Translations under genes and position numbers: made by a program
The notes under the pieces: model-generated
Seen by the model: the letters and a program-made list of their open reading frames with translations, nothing else
What the model was told of the DNA's origin: nothing
Database searches by the model: none
Origin: Paraescarpia echinospica
Lineage: Eukaryota > Annelida > Polychaeta > Sabellida > Siboglinidae
NCBI GenBank assembly: GCA_020002185.1
Contig: CM034534.1
Coordinates: 33,593,170 to 33,657,169 of the forward strand
Direction of reading: 5' to 3'
DNA length: 64,000 bases
Shown: in pieces, positions 37,001 through 45,300 of the stretch
Layout of the letters: each line of letters begins with the position of its first letter
Position numbering within the stretch: the stretch's first letter is position 1

Positions 37001-37903
37001 TTTGTGTTTTTTGGATTGTCAGTTGGATTAATATGATTCACTTATTCGGTTGGTTTTCGATCATTCAAGATCAGATGCACAACTTTAGACAATTCAGTTT
37101 CGGTGATTGTATTTACATCACATCACATTGTTTGTTTTTTGTTCCAGGTCATGTCTGTTAATTGAATTGTTTAATGTCTTCTTACGTACATTAACTGTGT
37201 CTTCCATCCATATATATCACGTGCAGTACGACAGCACAGTGGTTAGAGCAGTTAACTCTTAATTGAGAGATTCCGGATTAAAATCCCCTCGAAGCCGTTT
37301 CGAAACTTGCAGTACTTGACTATAGATAGTGGTGGACATTTAGAATAATAGTTTTCATGTAGTAAGACTGAAAACGTCCCAGAGTCGAAATGGTGTTCGA
37401 CTGAACAGGTCTACCATGGAGTAAAGTGCTTTGAGCAGTCCTAATGACTGGATACAGCACTACATAAGAACTTATCTTTTACCTTACCGATAGTTAAAGA
37501 ACCAGTAAACATTGGATTTCTCACTACCCGCAAGCTACACGAACCTTTGGTAACCAAGATATGTAGATATATTAAACACGACTGTATAACTGTCATATGT
37601 ACGTGTCACTCCCTTATGTTTGCAGATGCACCAGACCTGTTGGGATTAGCTGAAGATCGCCGAGGTGGACTTGACTCCAGCACGTCCCTTGTGCCCGTCC
37701 ACCTGCACGTCCCTGCCTCATGCACGCACACACGCATGCGTGTCAGATTGGAATGCATGTTGTACTACTGTGACGATGCGGGGACGTGTCGCATGCAGGC
37801 CATGCTACTGGAGCAGCCCATCGTTGTCACTGGCGGAGAGGTTGGCGACCAGAAAAGCATTATACAGAGACTGGAAATATATGTTGGACATTCTCTACAC
37901 TGA
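18891..37903 (+). CDS. NHLRC2: NHL repeat-containing protein 2 (10 exons, 724 aa)
   Basis: Exons: 18891-19035, 26962-27566, 28298-28438, 30481-30613, 31189-31282, 32367-32601, 33459-33578, 35553-35738, 36432-36669, 37626-37903. They sum to 2175 nt and splice in frame at every GT-AG junction, giving 724 residues; human NHLRC2 has 726. Domains: a thioredoxin-like fold at about residues 50-200 with a C79-V-N-C82 pair (human has CINC at the same place); NHL beta-propeller repeats at about 215-560 ([51 protein letters not shown]); and a C-terminal beta-strand domain from about 560 on. The family is cytosolic and implicated in redox, apoptosis control and vesicle or phagocytic functions; its exact chemistry is not settled. 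Introns are loaded with repeats. The last 20 residues diverge from vertebrates, so the C-terminus is the least certain part. Confidence 0.95.
19036..20186. other. NHLRC2 intron 1, 5' part
   Basis: No gene seen. The short ORFs at 19480-19692 are unsupported. Confidence 0.5.
20192..20343 (+). repeat. 5' LTR (152 bp)
   Basis: Begins TGTGACGTTAG, ends AACACAACA (TG...CA). Identical by eye to 24550-24701. Confidence 0.95.
20344..20361 (+). promoter_or_regulatory. Primer-binding site
   Basis: TGATGTCAGAAG directly follows the LTR. It resembles the 3' end complement of a tRNA-Leu type primer (TGGTGTCAG...) with one mismatch; primer identity is inference. Confidence 0.6.
20545..24507 (+). CDS. gag-pol: Ty3/gypsy Gag-Pol polyprotein (1320 aa, single ORF)
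   Basis: I start at ATG 20545 (MAQSFHV); the frame is open further upstream but without ATG. Domains by approximate residue: Gag 1-220; two zinc knuckles 225-262, the first canonical ([14 protein letters not shown]), the second with Asn in place of the His ([14 protein letters not shown]); aspartic protease DTGA about 310; RT about 440-640 with [18 protein letters not shown] and the active site MMDD about 595; RNase H about 740-860 (SADASS, ETDHKPL); integrase with zinc HHCC about 969-1006, catalytic D in GTDMF, D in [10 protein letters not shown] and E in [10 protein letters not shown]. No chromodomain and no env. No stop or frameshift in 1320 codons, so it may be active. Mag-like placement is a guess. 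Confidence 0.95.
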   Translation: MAQSFHVSPPDPFVFTKPNEWPKWIRRFERFRLASALNEKSEAMQVNAVVYAMGDEADDIMAGFGLTAEERERYEVVKSKFDSHFIVRRNTIFERAKFNRRCQEEGEMVDAFITALFCLAEFCDYGQLNDEMIRDRIVVGIRDSTLSLKLQLGAELTLKRAIDMARQNEAAKREQAMLRNFASSSTRTSVDIVKSKKKVSGGTRQKTNRPQGGQTQATTTKTSRKCEFCGRSSHQRAVCPAREATCFRCHRSGNLSTVCRSSKAVDTVSRDDEEGYSFLGEVTKGDQPWSSTISLEVMKTKQRVDVCFKLDTGADVTVISAADYRRAGSPSLEMTSKTLVGANDMVLKAQGKFVGKLSRDGSVVDEDVYVISGQRRSLLSRRVCQMLDLVRRVAVDSVEAADVIRQDNPKLFVGLGRMRGDYNIQLREGAVPFVLSTPRRVSIPLLETVRQELQRMEDTGVIRRVKAPTDWCAGMVVVAKPKATTTSSDGVVTHKVRICVDLTHLNESVRREKHDLPSVDQTLGRLARAKVFTKLDANSGFWQIPLSPNCQELTTFITPFGRYCFRRLPFGITSAPEHFQKRMSAVLDGLSGVLCMMDDIVIFGASSEEHDTRVRAVFKRLADNGVTLNFAKCEFSKSSITYLGHVVTAEGIKADPAKVKAITEMGQPTDVGHIRRFLGMANQLGKFSPTLSTVTQPLRDLLQKDRQWFWGPSQQTAFDAVKAELSATPVLALYDPNRTTTVSADASSFGLGAVLLQRIDGTNRPVAYASRAMTPTEQRYSQIDKEALATTWSLERFHDYLYGMEFHVETDHKPLVTLLSSKKNLDELTPRIQRYRMRLMRYTYTIEHVPGKELITADALSRAPHVRELTISELQFADEVAAHEDFVVGQIPATERRLQEIKEQQQRDEICSQVLRYCAEGWPSHCSLPSILRPYWQCQQELTVHNGILLKGVRLVIPVSMRLEMIDRLHEGHQGVVKCRARAQASVWWPGLSRQLEEVVKNCTTCARERRNPSEPMIASECHLRPWQKVGTDMFFFRRSTYLLVVDYCSSYVEVARLETTDSSSVILHLKSIFARHGIPETVISDNGPQYSSFEFAQFARAQGFEHITSSPRFPQSNGKSERAVQTVKNLLKKAVDPYDALLAYRSTALECGYSPAELSMGRQLRTLVPTVPATLLPRWDEPRGERERRELMRQKKKDAYDRYHRARPLSTLRTGDPVWVKDANVNGTVVGPAHTPRSYVVRTPTSCLRRNRRHLQPTPNVTADERADDADPSSTEMTTTPVALRMREPRPVSPPAVTAPTGVVTRSGRVVIPPRRLDL
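24540..24549 (+). promoter_or_regulatory. Polypurine tract
   Basis: GGAAGGGAGA immediately before the 3' LTR, the expected plus-strand priming site. Confidence 0.8.
24550..24701 (+). repeat. 3' LTR (152 bp)
   Basis: Identical to the 5' LTR; followed by the target duplication GTTAC. Confidence 0.95.
24707..26961. repeat. NHLRC2 intron 1, 3' part with internal duplications
   Basis: No gene. TTTGGGCTTCAAAAGGGTC occurs at about 24942 and 25002 (about 60-bp tandem pair). The stretch around 24785-24880 (ATATTGCGTCTTAGCA...CGCTCATTTTA) is repeated, diverged, at about 26145-26240. The run 26660-26770 is rich in TATTACTATTAC. Confidence 0.6.
26962..27566 (+). CDS. NHLRC2: NHLRC2 exon 2 (thioredoxin-like domain)
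   Basis: Acceptor TTTTTACAG ends at 26961; donor GTGGGT at 27567. It completes a Gly codon with exon 1 and reads GWEWFNTE, then [17 protein letters not shown], then IIGVHSAKF, and ends GTVQ at phase 0. The open frame upstream of 26962 is intronic. Confidence 0.95.
27567..28297. other. NHLRC2 intron 2
   Basis: AT-rich; a short GGGAACCAGCA repeat lies at about 28058-28085. Nothing else seen. Confidence 0.6.
28298..28438 (+). CDS. NHLRC2: NHLRC2 exon 3
   Basis: Acceptor TTTGTAG, donor GTACGA at 28439, phase 0/0, 47 codons. It contains the NHL motif [11 protein letters not shown]. Confidence 0.95.
28770..30235. repeat. ~30-bp minisatellite in NHLRC2 intron 3, ~48 copies
   Basis: Unit approximately CCAACTGTTTTGGGGTCAAC plus CTTCCATCTC, 29-31 bp, with variants TTTTCGGG, GGGGGCCAAC and CATCC. 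The 5' units are more diverged and the 3' units more homogeneous. It leaves long frames open on both strands (up to 513 codons, 28589-30130), which are repeat artefacts, not genes. Confidence 0.95.
30481..30613 (+). CDS. NHLRC2: NHLRC2 exon 4
   Basis: Acceptor GATTCAG, donor GTAAGA at 30614. Residues [20 protein letters not shown] and [10 protein letters not shown]. Ends at phase 1. Confidence 0.95.
30925..31142 (+). repeat. SINE copy 1 (5'-truncated), NHLRC2 intron 4
   Basis: Shares AGTGGTGGATATTTGTGTAC, GAATGCTTCCCAGAGAAGT and GCGCTTTGAGCAGTCCTATG with the copies at 34558 and 37222. The tRNA-like head is missing. Confidence 0.8.
31189..31282 (+). CDS. NHLRC2: NHLRC2 exon 5
   Basis: Acceptor CACTGCAG, donor GTATGT at 31283. 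Residues [18 protein letters not shown]. Ends at phase 2; too short for ORF-based detection. Confidence 0.95.
31283..32366. other. NHLRC2 intron 5
   Basis: AT-rich, no feature recognised except a TATA microsatellite at about 32256-32275. Confidence 0.6.
32367..32601 (+). CDS. NHLRC2: NHLRC2 exon 6
   Basis: Acceptor GAACAG, donor GTGAGT at 32602. Residues [20 protein letters not shown], then [14 protein letters not shown] and GGERDPT. Strongly conserved with vertebrates. Confidence 0.95.
32602..33458. repeat. NHLRC2 intron 6 with short repeats
   Basis: Clusters of CTATCGATAG-type palindromic words occur at 32640-32900. A degenerate tandem of GTTGTGGTTGATTAAATGAT-type units lies at about 33310-33440, ending 18 bp before exon 7. 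Confidence 0.6.
33459..33578 (+). CDS. NHLRC2: NHLRC2 exon 7
   Basis: Acceptor TTCTTCAG; residues [20 protein letters not shown] and VADSYNHK. The donor is GTTGGT at 33579, weaker than the others, but the phase and homology fit. Confidence 0.92.
34558..34895 (+). repeat. SINE copy 2, full length with tRNA-derived head, NHLRC2 intron 7
   Basis: The head has a perfect A-box TAGCGTAGTGG (about 34570) and B-box GGTTCGAATCC (about 34615), and a partly pairing acceptor stem GCCGTA/TGCGGC. The anticodon loop is 8 nt, so it is not a working tRNA. The body follows (GTCGAACCTTGGGCAAG...AAAGCGCTTTGAGTAATCC) with an AT-rich tail (ATAAAAACTTACG). Confidence 0.85.
35553..35738 (+). CDS. NHLRC2: NHLRC2 exon 8
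   Basis: Acceptor GAATTGCAG, donor GTAATG at 35739, 62 codons. Residues [30 protein letters not shown]. Confidence 0.93.
35739..36431. other. NHLRC2 intron 8
   Basis: Contains TATCGCAATAGTTATG-type words at about 35830-35885, similar to intron 6. No gene. Confidence 0.5.
36432..36669 (+). CDS. NHLRC2: NHLRC2 exon 9
   Basis: Acceptor CCCTCACAG, donor GTAGGT at 36670, ends at phase 1. It encodes the linker and the start of the C-terminal beta domain ([20 protein letters not shown]). Less conserved than the propeller. Confidence 0.9.
37222..37490 (+). repeat. SINE copy 3, NHLRC2 intron 9
   Basis: The head CAGCACAGTGGTTAGAGC with a degenerate B-box (GGATTAAAATCC) is followed by the same body as copies 1 and 2 (ATAGTGGTGGACATTT, AAAGTGCTTTGAGCAGTCC). 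Confidence 0.8.
37626..37903 (+). CDS. NHLRC2: NHLRC2 exon 10 (terminal)
   Basis: Acceptor GTTTGCAG; contains [20 protein letters not shown], matching the vertebrate LYYCSADSSACMMKAIL-type motif. Stop TGA at 37901-37903. After TGGEVGD the sequence leaves the family consensus, so a further splice choice is possible. Confidence 0.88.
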
Positions 37904-38357
37904 CCACTGCAATTGTATTGTACAGATAGAGAAAGACTGGTATAATACCTCATACATAGACAGTGTCGTTATAATTTATTTTGTAAGTTCTTTTAAAGGG
38001 ACATTCAAATCATGCCAAACATTTTGAAACAATTATATTGAAGGGAAGAATACATATATTTGATTTCGTCACCCTTTTAACAACATTTTGCTCATGGGTT
38101 AGTTATTTGTTTTACGTACTGCATGATAACCTTGTTTTATCTAGCTCTTGCATCATATACATAATATCTTTTCTTACTGAAATATCTTAAATATTAGCAA
38201 AATACAACAATGATATATAAAAATGAGCAAACCATACAAATGTTCATATTAGAGTAGTGGGTAGTCGGAACTGCCCTGAGCACAATGATTTACCACTCTG
38301 TTTGCCTGTAGATGATATATAGATATATATGTATGTATATATATATATGAGACGCAA

Positions 38358-38363
38358 AATAAA
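38358..38363 (+). terminator. Candidate NHLRC2 polyadenylation signal
   Basis: AATAAA 455 bp after the stop codon. It is the first clear hexamer I noticed downstream. Confidence 0.4.
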
Positions 38364-39759
38364 CTAAATCTGAATGTGAGCGAAAAAGTAAATGTCTGTC
38401 AACACTTAATGTTGAATAGTATACCCCAAATCTTCAATCCATGTTGAAGTATGCTTCTCTTTCCATGTTGATTCCACTCCAAGATGTGCCATGTAACACT
38501 GATATTTTATGTCTGGAGGGTGTTTGTTATTATGTCATCATGTGTTATGTCTATACACAACAGTGGTTACGTACTAAGACATGCATACTTATACAAGGCA
38601 GTCAGATAGGCTGACTGCAATATAGCACACTGTTATAACCTAGACATAATGGAATGTAAAAAGCAGACTTCAGATTATTAGTAATCAATGCGTATTATAC
38701 CCAATAACACAGCACCTTCCGATTCTGATTTGAATAACTACTCGTACTCGTAGTATCTGCATAATTAATATAGATCATCCAGCGTGTATCATTTGCTTTT
38801 CTCAAACAGCTATAAAAAGCAATGCTAACAACATTATTAATTTCATGACCAACCAAAGATACTTCATCTTGAACTCTAATAATTGTACATTAATGAAAGC
38901 ATGGCAGTTATCTGGAGAAACAATAACAACTACTTATGTGCGCAGTTTTCCCAACAAGCAACCAAACCCGATCTAATGGCTCATTATCTTAACAAGCAAG
39001 ACTCCGCCCGCAAGGGGTAACTTGGTTCATACATAACAGTCGGGAAACACAACAACGCTGCATAAACTACCTAAACGGGCTCGCACAGGAACGCAATTGT
39101 GTCCGCGCACGTCAAACGTAGAAACAGAAATGGTCTTCGCATCACTGCATGACACACTTTTGTTGCTTTGCTCCAGGTATCACCCCTTCTTTTCAAGCCT
39201 GTCCTCTGTTTCATTTCCCAATTTCCACTATCTTCTCCACTAAGTACGTTTACTGTAGAAGAAAATTACTATTTCTAAGGGGTGTTTCAGAACAACTGAT
39301 TTTTTTTAAATTAAATTGTGCGTCCAAAACGGGACTCCTGCACATCCACCTTCAAATCTTGAGATGCGACTGCCACCCGGAAGGGCAAGGCAGTGCTTTG
39401 GGCAGAAATTGGCCTCGCCAAGTCAGCTTTTCCAGGCAATAATGATAGAAAAGCAGTATCAGACGCACTGGCGCAAGAACGAAATTAATATTGGGGGAGC
39501 TGAGAACCGAAGCTTCAGTACCACTCCGCTGTCGGATCACAACATATAGGAAAACAGGGGGAGGTTCACAAAAAAACCTTCAATTGCACCCCCGTGACGT
39601 TCGCCAAAAATCGCAAAAGAAACCCCCCCGAGGCTCGTCAAAAAACCCTCTTTCAAGCTGCCCCCACAGCAAAATTCTAGGACGACAGCTGCCTCCTAGC
39701 TCCCCCCCACTGTTCCCGCGCCTTTGATCAGACCATGAAACTAGTATAGGTGTGCACTT
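38364..39759. other. Intergenic, no gene seen
   Basis: AT-rich to 39150, then more balanced. Short ORFs 39149-39727 have no recognisable features. Confidence 0.5.
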
Positions 39760-40240
39760 GGTTATTCTCCGGAGGACCCACGAGCAGCCATTTTCCGGTT
39801 ATGTGACTTCAGGTTTCGGTGATGTGACTTCCGGAGCACGTCTGAAAACAGAATTGTCGCTCATGGGCCCTCTGGTGGGTAACCAACAGCACACTCCACT
39901 TCCGTTTCCGGAAGTGCATGGTGTGAAACAACATGGCCGCTCATGCGCCCTCTCGAGGACACTTCCGGTTCGTATGCGTGGGGGGACGAAGCCATATTTC
40001 TTAATCAGTTTATTTTTGCAAGCATGCGCGTGTGAGGGGTGTCATAGGTCTGTGAGAAGACAATGACAAAACAACAAACTGTATATACATTTTATTATAA
40101 CCAACTTGCTGTTCCGACGTCACTTCCTGTTCCGGTGACGTCAGTTCTAGGTCCGAGTTACATTTCTACTAGCGTCATTTTCTAATTTTGAGTCAGTGAG
40201 GAACTTTGTGGAGCTAATTCCGGATTCAGTCGCTAGACGG
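39760..40240. promoter_or_regulatory. Promoter-like GC-rich stretch (ETS, YY1-like and CRE motifs)
   Basis: Several CCGGAAGT/ACTTCCGG words (for example TTTCCGGAAGTGC at about 39906), CAACATGGCCGCTC (YY1-like, about 39930), and TGACGTCA (about 40136) within 480 bp that is richer in CpG than its surroundings. No exon of a known gene can be identified on either side, so the target is unknown. Confidence 0.35.
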
Positions 40241-40500
40241 CGATTGACATTCCCGGGCCTAGGAGGCATTTCCATAACTTTTCTATACGCGAGTGCAGTC
40301 AAAAGTCGTTGAAAGATAGTATTTCCTTAACAATTATCCACCACCATCCGTCATCAGAAAACTATGCATAGATGACAATACCACAGTTGAAAGACGCATT
40401 ATGAACGAAATGAGCGAAACTATCAGGGAGAAAACGCGAGCTTAGAGAAAGGTGCGTGGGCGATAATATAGAATACGCTATAATGTCAATGCGTCATGGC

Positions 40501-40626
<126 letters not shown>

Positions 40627-40765
40627 CATTTACATTGTATGAATAAAGTAATGCATAGCCATCACAAAAACTAAATATGTTCTTTTTAAATACGGATGTC
40701 TTGTAAGCACAAGCATATATCCCCAAAAGAGGTTAGTCGGCAAAAACTACTACTTCTGTATTATT

Positions 40766-40873
40766 GACTATTGTATGGTTCTGTCACTCTATGCCTTCTA
40801 TGGCATGTACGGGCCTGTACTATTGTATGGTTCTATCACTCTATGCCTTCTATGGCTTGTACGGGCCTGTACA
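40766..40873. repeat. 52-bp tandem duplication
   Basis: TATTGTATGGTTCTGTCACT...GTACGGGCCTGTAC occurs twice back to back with two differences. Confidence 0.85.
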
Positions 40874-41484
40874 CAATTATTGACTAGTTACTTAATTTAA
40901 TATACCGTTTTTACAATAAAATTGTGTGAGCTATGAATTCTAAATCTACTATTGATTTCACAATTTAATGAACACAACTATTTTTAATGATAATTATATT
41001 GTCAAGTGACAAGAACCGTTTTTGTCCATGGCAAAAGCCTGGTTTTTATATTTGCGAAGTCCACATTCGTTTCGGTAAACTAGTCTAAAAAATCACATTT
41101 ATACAAGGAATTATCAGCACCCCAGCACAGGTGGTTTTCTTTGCCCATATATGTATTATATATGAGGAAGTGATTGTTTCAGATTGAATTCCTATGACAG
41201 AAATGCCAATTTCGGGCAGATCTTATTACCCGACAACTACAACATGGTACTTCAAGACCCAGTACATCAATACTGACACTTAGGTTTGTATTAGTTATTC
41301 TTTGTCTAAGAAATAATTCAACTTTTAAACTTACACAGTCATTGTAGATTAAAAAAAAAAAAATTGATTAAATTGATAGATAATGGGTGAATGTAAATTG
41401 CACTGTGATCAGCATCATTGCCGTTTTTATTTTATGTATTTATAAAATAATTAAATCTGGCTTAATTTTCCACCAGTTTCCGGT

Positions 41485-42645
41485 CATGACAGAATATGGT
41501 GTGGAGGGGTATCTTCAACTGTATGGTCAAACACTTCAAGACAAGTGCAAGGACATGTATCGGGGAAAATACCTGAAGTCCGTCAGAATGGCTGTCCAAG
41601 ACAACGAAACGTACATACACGGGAGAGGGTCTGCAGAAATGATCAGAAAGTGTGTATACGAGGTGGACATCAAATTAGAAAGGCATTTTTTATGTTAGAG
41701 TGTAAATGTGAATGTGCCGCAGGAATGGGACCAAAGGCACACTGCAAACATGTAGCTGTGACTTTGTATGCCATTACTCAAGCTGACAAGGGCATTGTCC
41801 CAATGGAAACATGCACACAGGTTCTACAAACTTTTCACCAGGCTAAGAAATATACAGGATCTCCAGTCAAAATGGGTGAGTTAGACTTACAAAGAAAGGA
41901 TGGCCTTTCGAATTTGAAAGACTTTGATCCCTGGCCAACGCATATTAGAAATATGCCAGGATATCCTGCAAATTTCAGAAGTGTCTGGATTAATTTTTCT
42001 GCCGAGGATGTGCCAATTAGACAGCTTTACCGACATTATAATAATATAATCGCTGTTGCCAGTGACCATGACTACTTAAAACAGTCAACAGCAGATCTGT
42101 TCCTGCAAAGTTTTATCGAGGAACAGTGCCATGCAGTCGAGGAAAAAAGCTGCAATAAATCCTGGAGGGAGGAGCGGCTTTAGAGGCTTCATTCATCCAA
42201 CTTTTGACGGATTTGTAAGTCTACGGGCAGAACAGACATGGCAAAAATTGCCAAATCATGTACAGTGCAGAATAACTGTTCATGTGATGCTACAAAGCAT
42301 GGGAAAATATGAGAGTGTGGCATTAGATGAATATGCAAAGAGAACATATGTGAAAGTTCGCCAGAGTGGAATTTAGGATGTTTACCAGATGGACTGGTTG
42401 ACAGTGATGGCATTGTGGTTAAATGCCCGTACTCTGCACGCAGCAAGAAGGTAACCACGCTGACTGTTTCTTACTTGCAAACTCACGCTGATGGAACTCT
42501 ATCTCGGCAGAGAGGACACAATTGTTTCTATCAAATAATGGGCACATTTATGTGTACAGACAGGAAATGGTATGACTTTGTAGTCTGGGCATTCGAAGAC
42601 TGTGTTATCATTCGCATCCAACGAGATGATGCCTTCGTAAAATAA
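41485..42645 (+). pseudogene. SWIM/YqaJ-type viral recombinase family gene, broken
   Basis: Order: N-terminal MTEYGVEGYLQLYGQTL...VYEVDIK (41485-41698); SWIM finger CKCECAAGMGPKAHCKH (41701-41752); ETCTQVLQTFHQAKKYTGSPVK; then a YqaJ/lambda-exonuclease-like nuclease core with GKYESVALDEY (about 42300-42340), LPDGLVDSDGIVVVKCPYS (about 42382-42432) and FYQIMGTFMCTDRKWYDFVV (about 42517-42580), stop at 42643-42645. Breaks: a one-base shift in a six-T run at about 41687, a frame change at about 42180, and a stop/frame change at about 42375. The PD-(D/E)xK glutamate position reads V (VVK), so catalysis is doubtful even if frames were continuous. The family is widespread as multicopy genes in marine invertebrates. 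Confidence 0.7.
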
Positions 42646-42654
42646 ATGGTTCTG

Positions 42655-42940
42655 ATGAGTGTATCAGGGCTGTCGTAATAACCGGCGTCAATAAAACTTC
42701 GATAACGATTATGACTAACGTCACTTCCGCTCACCATTCTCGTCGCCAGTTCGATGGTAAACACGGAATTTACTTCTCTGACGTTGAACCAGTTGTGTGG
42801 GTAGTGGATTTCCACTGGTACCGAAGAAATGCCAACGAGAACGAGTGCTTGAACTGTCGGCGGCACGTGCAATTTTTGCGTCTTCCTCGAGGTCGCGAAA
42901 CGGCTCTGTCGTCACGTCAGTCATCAGCCAACTGCTGATT
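42655..42940 (-). pseudogene. Polinton-type structural protein fragment
   Basis: Minus-strand reading gives VEIHYPHNWFNVREV, FTIELATR and DAGYYDSPDTLIRT, a motif series I recognise from a conserved Polinton (Maverick) gene of unassigned virion role. The N-terminal part is in another frame (start zone near 42924). It directly abuts the end of the YqaJ pseudogene. Described only as a broken remnant. Confidence 0.5.
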
Positions 42941-43204
42941 CTAGACCGTGTAACTGTGTTTTATAGCCACGACGCTCGTTCAGTTCAAGTCCCAACGACG
43001 CGGTGGGGACGGCCAGCGAGATAGGCCACATCGGGTGCTACGATCGGATATCCTTACTCGTTGTGGTGGCGCTTCGTGTGTGTGTCACCAACTATGCAGC
43101 ACAAAACTGGCTACCACCGCTCCTACAAAGGCTACAGTCATGACCACCGAAGTGACGTCTTGTCACAAGCTTTTGCACCGGACAAATGGTTTAGAGTCGA
43201 TTTA

Positions 43205-44110
43205 ACTGTTGAATGATGGGGGGGAGGCAACCGTACCATTTCACCCAGGCTTCCGTACGCTTTCCCACTTTCCTCCGTTGCAGAACCGTGTCGATACGGT
43301 ACAGTTTGTCGTTCGGTACCAATATTTTCTTAAATTCGGGTTCACCTGTTTCCATGCAGTACCACTCCGTGATCGTCGGCCAACCTGTACATGGGCAGGT
43401 CAGAGCGATGCATGTAGCAAATCGTGAACAGTTCTTCGCTCCAATTCGCCTTTTTTAAATTGCCGCTTTACTTTATTTATTCGTACACGATCACCGACCT
43501 TGATATTCGGTTTAACACCACCGTCATGACAATACAAGCGCTGCCACACAACGTCCTGGTTCGTCTTGTTCACCTTTGCCTAGACTTCGGTGATGGGGTG
43601 TTGTTGTACCTCCACGTGCGTCTTCAGCGTCCAATTGAACCTTTCGACGATGAACGCCTTGATTTCATTGAGCGTTATGAAATGGTGGATGCGGTGCTCC
43701 CTCAACAAATTTTGAAAACGACGATTTCGAAATCCCAGTCCCTTGTCTGTCGGTTTGCAGCGTCGTAGGCGCGATTTCAGCCAACAATTCTTTAAACGCT
43801 GTTACCAAAGATGACGATGAGTTGTTCTTCAGCGGGATACACCACGCCCACTTGGAAATGATATATCAACCACGGTCAGCAAAAACGTGGTTTCGTCATT
43901 GTCTTTTTTCAGGTTCGACACGTCGACAAGGTCGGCTTGCCATTGTTGCTGTGGTCTTCCTTCAACGACGCACCGTCGCTTGAATTTTGTTCTAACTGGT
44001 TTATGAAGTGTGTACGCGTCTTGTTCCGACAGCCATTTTTGCCGGTTTTTACCGGCGCGTGCGAGACACGTCGCAACGCCCCGACACCACCGAGCTAAAA
44101 CATATCTGGA
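43205..44110 (-). pseudogene. Polinton-type integrase with C-terminal chromodomain, broken
   Basis: On the minus strand: KWLSEQDAYTLHKPVRTKFK, QWQADLVDVSNLKKDNDE (first catalytic D), FLLTVVD, then after frame breaks TDKGLGFRNRRFQNLL (second D), IKAFIVERFNWTLKT (E), VGDRVRINK, NWSEELFTI, and a chromodomain-like YRIDTVLQRRKVGKRTEAWV ending near 43205. This is a DDE retrovirus-like integrase (rve) of the Polinton type. At least four frame interruptions; long dead. The plus-strand ORFs in this interval are shadows. Confidence 0.7.
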
Positions 44111-44740
44111 AACGAGCTCAGTAATATATAGTAAGATACACAGGAGTATATCCGATCTACACTCTACCGCAGTCATGGTGTCACTGTAACAATGTATGTG
44201 CAAGACGTGTTTAATAGGATTCCCAACCGCTGGATGACTGCGTTTGAGTCGAGGTTGGCGGATGTACCACCTGTCGACGAACGATGGAGGACTAACGCGG
44301 TGACGACTGGCGACCTGCCTGTTGTATGTACTGCCTACGATCGACGTTACCTATCAGTTCCGGAACGTTGATGTGCTTGAGTTGCTGCTGCGTTTGTGCA
44401 TCGTACTGGATCACTCTTTTTCCCTCTTTCTCAAAGTATCGTGTACGAGATCCATGATGTTGCTTCCAGGCCCTTTGTGCATCAATTCATTTATGTTATT
44501 CCATTGAATAGCTGGGTCTTTTTAAAGCCAATCCAACAAACGAAGTGCCTTTGTCTTCAAGCTTTTTAGAACACTCCGCAATATGAATATCCATCCCTCC
44601 AGTCGCTACTAGTTCTGTTTCTGCTGTTGCTGCTGATACCCTGTCGGTCGGATTTCCGCCGCCTTTGTCTTTCACCACAAACAACCGTGTCGGTTGCTTG
44701 GCTCACTTTCCGACCGCATTGACACACTAAAATGATACAA
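44111..44740. other. Probable Polinton remnant, genes unassigned
   Basis: Base composition resembles the adjacent integrase fragment. Minus-strand pieces (44684-44496; a stretch reading FEKEGKRVIQYDAQTQQQ near 44350-44440) and a plus-strand frame from 44191 (MYVQDVFNRIPNRWMTAF) have no assignment I can defend. Confidence 0.35.
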
Positions 44741-45139
44741 GTGTACTGCGCTGAAACGCTAAAATTCTAAGAAGTTACCCTGATGCTGTATTAGTACTGG
44801 CACGAAGTAATGACGCTCAAGTACTAAATTAGGCATCTTTATCCAGCTAACACGTTGGAACTCTAGAATGTTTGGTTACCACGACAATGGATTAAAAGTG
44901 TAAACATAAATGGAAATAACGGTATATTTCACGACGTCATCGACCTATTTCTACAATTCAAAATATCAGGGTAGCGAATTTATGCGCTACCATTCAGCGA
45001 AGTTATGGTGATTCTTAATCCAAAAATAAATTAGGATTTAACTTGTCTGTTTATCACTTGTCAATGTTAATATAACCAAAGTTTCCAATGCATAGCATAC
45101 ACTTATATAAGTTGACTCTTAATTAACTTTTAGTGTTAG

Positions 45140-45300
45140 ACTGGTAGCCAATCATCGTCTTTACCCAGATTCATGGAAAACCGGGATCAGTGTCGTACAG
45201 TGAAAACAAGTGTTATCTTCCAGGCAGTAGAACTGGAACCCTGCGGTGATCCCATCTCGCGGCGCTTGGAAAATAGAGGATACACAACTCGTGTTCACTT
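45140..45300 (+). repeat. ~150-bp inverted-flank repeat, copy B
   Basis: Close to 55985-56165; shares AAACCGGGATCAGTGTCGTA and GTGTTATCTTCCAGGC. The partner on the other side of unit B (about 49130-49215) is too diverged to claim. Confidence 0.65.

Noticed and set aside
43209..43768. Plus-strand ORFs over 43.2-43.8 kb
   Set aside because: Shadows of the minus-strand Polinton integrase.
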